Shown here: in pieces, positions 60,582 through 64,000 of the stretch
Layout of the letters: each line of letters opens with the position of its first letter
How positions within the stretch are numbered: the first letter of the stretch is position 1
Assembly (NCBI GenBank): GCA_031555935.1
Contig: JAVBTX010000003.1
Location: forward strand, 1 to 64,000
DNA: 64,000 bases
Direction: 5' to 3'
Source of the DNA: Roseburia_C sp031555935
Lineage (GTDB): Bacteria > Bacillota > Clostridia > Lachnospirales > Lachnospiraceae
Made by a program: the position numbers and the translations under genes
The notes under the pieces: model-generated
The model's database searches: none
What the model was told of the DNA's origin: nothing
Seen by the model: the letters and a program-made list of their open reading frames with translations, nothing else

Positions 60582-61616
60582 ATGCAAAATGAAATCAAAC
60601 AGCCGATACGGCTCTTAGACCAGCAAGGACATATTACAAATCCAGGCTGGGCCAGACAGCTTCATTGGACTTACGACCGGAAAGATATCAAAGCACCAAA
60701 ATGGCGCATTAAGGAATGGGATTATTATCTTGTTACAAATGATTCCTATGGTGTTGCATTTACGATTTCGGATTTAGGTTATATTGGAATGGCCAGTGTC
60801 TCATTTTTAAACTTCAAGGAGGGTTGGGAGCATACCGAAACATCGCTCGTTCTTTTCCCGCTTGGAAAATACGGACTTGGTTCTCACTCTGATTTCGGAA
60901 ATGCCCAATTTCAAAATAAGAAAATGCAGCTGCAATACGTTGTTACCAAAGGAAAACGTACCCTTCGCTGCCACTATACTGACTTCTATCAAGGTCAAAA
61001 CCTCGATGCCGAGATTGTGCTTTCCCAGCCGCCAATGGACACCATGTGCATTGCTACACCGTGGAAGGAAAAACCAACTGCTTTTTATTATAATCAAAAA
61101 ATTAACTGTATGCCAGCCGCCGGCCATGTGGGACTCGGCAGTGAATCGTATCAGTTTTATGCTGACCGTGACTTTGGCATCCTTGATTGGGGCCGCGGTG
61201 TCTGGACCTATGACAATGTTTGGTACTGGGGCACTGGCAGCGGTTTGGTCAATGGTGTTCCATTTGGTCTGAATTTAGGTTATGGTTTTAGTGACCGCAG
61301 CTCGGCTTCGGAAAATATGCTTTTTTATAATGGCGTTGGTCACAAATTAAACCTGGTTAAATTCCAGATTCCAACCTGCTCTGATGGTTCCTACGACTTT
61401 CTGAAGGAATGGGAAATTACTTCTGATGACAACCGACTGACCGGATTATTTACCCCAGTCCTAAATCGGCAGGCCCACATTCATGTTTTGATGATTGAGA
61501 CAGAACAAAATCAGATTTTCGGACACTTCAATGGCACTGCGGTCTTAGATGATGGCACTATTTTAGACATTACTGACTTCTTCTGCGGGATTGAAGTGAT
61601 TCATAACCGATATTAG
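60582..61616 (+). CDS. DUF2804 protein
   Basis: I choose ATG 60582 (MQNEIKQPIRLLDQQG), eight bases from GGAGG. An ATG two codons earlier is too close. The 344-residue product matches DUF2804 by its opening (LLDQQGHITNPGWARQLHWTYDR) and the DWGRGVWTYDNVWYWGTGSG block. It is probably a beta-barrel, lipocalin-like cytoplasmic protein with no membrane segment. Function unknown. It is 78 bp after the P-II-like gene and ends at a strong terminator. Confidence 0.7.
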   Translation: MQNEIKQPIRLLDQQGHITNPGWARQLHWTYDRKDIKAPKWRIKEWDYYLVTNDSYGVAFTISDLGYIGMASVSFLNFKEGWEHTETSLVLFPLGKYGLGSHSDFGNAQFQNKKMQLQYVVTKGKRTLRCHYTDFYQGQNLDAEIVLSQPPMDTMCIATPWKEKPTAFYYNQKINCMPAAGHVGLGSESYQFYADRDFGILDWGRGVWTYDNVWYWGTGSGLVNGVPFGLNLGYGFSDRSSASENMLFYNGVGHKLNLVKFQIPTCSDGSYDFLKEWEITSDDNRLTGLFTPVLNRQAHIHVLMIETEQNQIFGHFNGTAVLDDGTILDITDFFCGIEVIHNRY

Positions 61617-61640
61617 CGTACACTGAATATGCACCCGTGA

Positions 61641-61693
61641 TGGTGAATCCCCCGACGAGAATCTCTGATGGATTCTTGTTGGGGGATTCACCA
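61641..61693. terminator. Long bidirectional terminator hairpin
   Basis: A 23-base stem (61641-61663 with 61671-61693, two mismatched or wobble positions) and a seven-base loop, between the convergent DUF2804 and kinase genes. The stem includes GGTGAATCCCCC / GGGGGATTCACC. No real U tract, so it may also be a repeated extragenic element. Confidence 0.65.
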
Positions 61694-61707
61694 TTTCAGA
61701 ATTATTA

Positions 61708-64000
61708 TCAATTCGCATATTCAATCTCAAATTTAGCCTCATCTTCGATCTCTTCCACAAGACCCTCCATATCTGAACTGACATATACCTTTTCCAAATG
61801 TGGCAGGTTCAGCAGCGGACTTAAATCATCAAGATAAAGTCCACTAATCCACAGTACCTTCAGTTGCGTGTGGGTTTCAATTCCCGCCAGGCTATCAAGT
61901 CTGGTCCAGGAGATTCGCAGCTCTTCCAGATCCTTTACCCCCATCAGGAAGTCCAGCGTATCAATCGACGTATTTGTAACATCCAAAGTGATAATCTGCC
62001 GCTCACCGAGATATTGATAAGAACCAGAGTCATTTGAAATATTAAGATATATGATTCGTCCCGACAATCCGCCAATGGATGCTGGTTCATAATCAGAAAT
62101 ATCAATCAGCGACACGGAATCCAATACTGGTAGCCCCAACAATGGGGATATGTCTGTTACCTGATAATTACTGGCCAACCCTGCATAAGTCAGACGTATT
62201 AACCCTTTGATTGGCGTAATATCCTGAACCTGATTACCTGCAAGTTCAAGCTGACGTAAATATTTTAGCTGTGAAACCGGGGTAATATCAATGATTTGCT
62301 GATTAGCCACAAACAAGCATTGCAAATTGGGCAAATACTTCAAATCAGTCAGTGATGTGATTGACCCAATGACGTCAGGCGCGATTCCCCAGTCCTCATA
62401 ACATGCCTTCGAATCCAGATAACATCGTTCGTGATTGATAAAGATACCTTCGACATTTTTCAATTCTTCGCTGGTAATCACTTCATCTGCCTGTTTCCCT
62501 AATTGCAAACGAACCGCTTGTTCAATCAGTGGCTCCTGAAACTCCACTGTGTCTGTCTGGGATTTATCCGTATATTCAATCTCAAATTTAGCCTCATCTT
62601 CGATTTCTTCCACAAGACCCTCCATATCTGAACTAACATATACCTTTTCCAAATGTGGCAGGTTCAGCAGCGGACTTAAATCATCAAGATAAAGTCCACT
62701 AATCCACAGTTCCTTCAACTGTGCGTGGATTTCAATTCCCTTCAGGCTATCAATTCTAGTCCAAGAAATTCGCAGTTCTTCTAAATTCGTCACATCCTTC
62801 AGGTAATCCAAGGTATCAATCGATGTATTCTGAACATCCAAAGAAACAATCTCCCGTTCACCAAGATATTTATAAGAATCAGGACCATTCGAAATATTAA
62901 GATGGACCATTCTGCCCGGCAATCCGGCAATGGACGTTGGTTCATAATCAGAAACGCCGACTATCGCCAATGATTCCAATATTGGCAGTCCCATCAATGG
63001 CGATATGTCAGTGATCAGATTATCATTGCCCAATCCGATACAGCTTAAACGGATCAGTCCTTTGATTGGTGTAAGATCCCCAACTGGGTTACTCGAAAGT
63101 TCAAGGTGATGTAAATATCTCAACTGAGAAACAGGCGTAAGATCCGTGATTTGCTGGTTAACCGCAAACAGTATTTGCAAATTGGGCAGATACGCCAAAT
63201 CCACGAGTGATGTGATTGGTCCTTTGTAATCAGGCAATTCCTCATTGATTGCAAAACATGCCTGCGCATCCAAAAAACATCGATCGCGATTGATAAAGAT
63301 ACCTTCGACGCTTTGCAGTTCTTGACTGGTAATCACCTCATCTGCCTGTTTACCTAACTGCAAACGAACAGCTTGCTCAATCAGCGGTTCTTGAAACTCT
63401 ACCAACCCAGATATACTCGGGGACTCCTGAGCTTCCTGTATATCCTGAGCAATTTTGGAATCTGGTAAGGCGCCATCTTTGTTCATCATTTTTCCGGCTA
63501 AAATTCCACCGACAAAAATACTCGTTAGAACGATTGTCCCGGCACAAATCTGTTTTAGCTTCCATTTGGTCAGCAACAACGCCCACTTTACCATTCTGAC
63601 AGTATGATAACGCTGCTGCGGTGAAAATGCCGTACATTTTCGGATAATTCGAGTAACGTCACGGTCATTGCACCGGAATTTTTCAGTATCCGTTTCACCA
63701 GTAAATAGCCAATTCAGTAAAATTCCCAGCGAATAGATATCAGACCGTCCATCTGTCTGGGCAAATCCATACTGCTCTGGACTGGCAAATTCCTGCGTTC
63801 CCATAAATATGGTATCCTTCGCCTGCTCCTTTTTATAAAAACGGGCAATCCCAAAATCGATTAGCTTAATCCGCCCGTCGTCCATCATAATAATATTCTG
63901 TGGCTTGATGTCACGGTGAATAATTGGTGGATTATGCTCATGTAAATAACTCAAAATGTCACATAGTTGCAGGCAGATATCAATAATCTGTTTCCGCGAA
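61708..64000 (-). CDS. Membrane Ser/Thr kinase with duplicated leucine-rich-repeat ectodomain (N-terminus missing)
   Basis: The frame is open to the right edge, so the kinase N-lobe lies outside the window. Visible in order: catalytic loop HRDIKPQN, LIDFG, SPEQYG, the rest of the C-lobe, one transmembrane helix (QICAGTIVLTSIFVGGILAG), then two near-identical extracellular units of 285 residues. Each unit starts at VEFQEPLIEQAVRLQLGKQ and holds leucine-rich repeats of the LTPVSQLRYLHHLELSSN type. It is a PknB-type receptor kinase with an LRR sensor in place of PASTA repeats. A coding ATG is not visible here. Confidence 0.85.
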   Translation of the reverse strand, partial: SRKQIIDICLQLCDILSYLHEHNPPIIHRDIKPQNIIMMDDGRIKLIDFGIARFYKKEQAKDTIFMGTQEFASPEQYGFAQTDGRSDIYSLGILLNWLFTGETDTEKFRCNDRDVTRIIRKCTAFSPQQRYHTVRMVKWALLLTKWKLKQICAGTIVLTSIFVGGILAGKMMNKDGALPDSKIAQDIQEAQESPSISGLVEFQEPLIEQAVRLQLGKQADEVITSQELQSVEGIFINRDRCFLDAQACFAINEELPDYKGPITSLVDLAYLPNLQILFAVNQQITDLTPVSQLRYLHHLELSSNPVGDLTPIKGLIRLSCIGLGNDNLITDISPLMGLPILESLAIVGVSDYEPTSIAGLPGRMVHLNISNGPDSYKYLGEREIVSLDVQNTSIDTLDYLKDVTNLEELRISWTRIDSLKGIEIHAQLKELWISGLYLDDLSPLLNLPHLEKVYVSSDMEGLVEEIEDEAKFEIEYTDKSQTDTVEFQEPLIEQAVRLQLGKQADEVITSEELKNVEGIFINHERCYLDSKACYEDWGIAPDVIGSITSLTDLKYLPNLQCLFVANQQIIDITPVSQLKYLRQLELAGNQVQDITPIKGLIRLTYAGLASNYQVTDISPLLGLPVLDSVSLIDISDYEPASIGGLSGRIIYLNISNDSGSYQYLGERQIITLDVTNTSIDTLDFLMGVKDLEELRISWTRLDSLAGIETHTQLKVLWISGLYLDDLSPLLNLPHLEKVYVSSDMEGLVEEIEDEAKFEIEYAN
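61711..63404 (-). repeat. Intragenic 855-bp tandem duplication
   Basis: Two consecutive copies in frame, offset exactly 855 bp (285 codons). The stretches near 61717-61860 and 62572-62715 are almost identical, while the middle of each copy has diverged. It duplicates the whole LRR ectodomain. Confidence 0.8.

Overview
The window looks like chromosome of a low-GC, Gram-positive anaerobe of the Clostridia, most likely Lachnospiraceae or a close relative. The basis is AT-rich intergenic DNA, strong AGGAGG ribosome sites, some TTG and GTG starts, lipoprotein-anchored sugar transport, DUF5696 and DUF6171 proteins, GH43/GH51 arabinan genes, and a desulfoferrodoxin-type iron protein. No rRNA, tRNA, CRISPR array, insertion sequence or phage module was seen. 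Nearly everything from 1 to about 27,000 is transcribed leftward.

Region 1 (1-5,550) is accessory: a cut-off secreted protein, an SH3b protein, an anti-sigma-like membrane protein, a lactococcin-972-type bacteriocin locus whose membrane (immunity) gene has decayed, and a PD-(D/E)XK nuclease of the Rpn type.

Region 2 (5,776-17,393) is the centrepiece. It reads, in transcription order: LysR regulator, trans-sulfuration enzyme, MalY/PatB C-S lyase, CysK, Rrf2 regulator, NifB, NifX-like, NifH, a second and divergent CysK-like enzyme, NifD-like, NifK-like, and a second NifX-like protein, then a terminator. The Fe protein, the P-cluster cysteines and the cofactor cysteine are kept. The residues that nitrogenase needs around its cofactor are replaced and NifE/NifN are absent. 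The gene company is entirely sulfur and cysteine metabolism. My inference is a nitrogenase-like reductase that releases sulfur from an organic sulfur compound, comparable in concept to methylthio-alkane reductase (Mar) of Rhodospirillum rubrum, but with its own cysteine synthase inside the operon.

Region 3 (17,383-25,461) holds a TetR/MFS efflux pair, an XRE regulator fused to a complete desulfoferrodoxin, and a five-gene ABC import cluster of the sulfonate/nitrate/taurine type. The cluster has a membrane-fused binding protein (DUF4418 fusion) and a MacB-like pair. Upstream of the import operon is a 34-codon open reading frame with six cysteines in nine residues and a perfect ribosome site. 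It is followed by an intrinsic terminator whose 5' arm can instead pair with the leader, which is the layout of a cysteine-responsive transcription attenuator. This independently ties the transporter to sulfur supply.

Region 4 (25,513-56,864) is an arabinan/arabinoxylan utilisation locus. It has cytoplasmic GH43 and GH51 enzymes, surface-anchored GH51 and GH43 enzymes, two binding-protein/permease sets without their own ATPase, DUF5696 and NHL-Yip1 membrane partners, ArsR-type and TrmB-type regulators, a PfkB kinase and two chemoreceptors. TrmB-linked palindromes lie upstream of both trmB and the surface GH43 gene.

Region 5 (57,045-64,000) carries a small unannotated ORF, a LytTR response regulator, a DUF1538 membrane protein with a tandem P-II-like partner, a DUF2804 protein, and a membrane Ser/Thr kinase with a tandemly duplicated leucine-rich-repeat ectodomain that runs off the window end.
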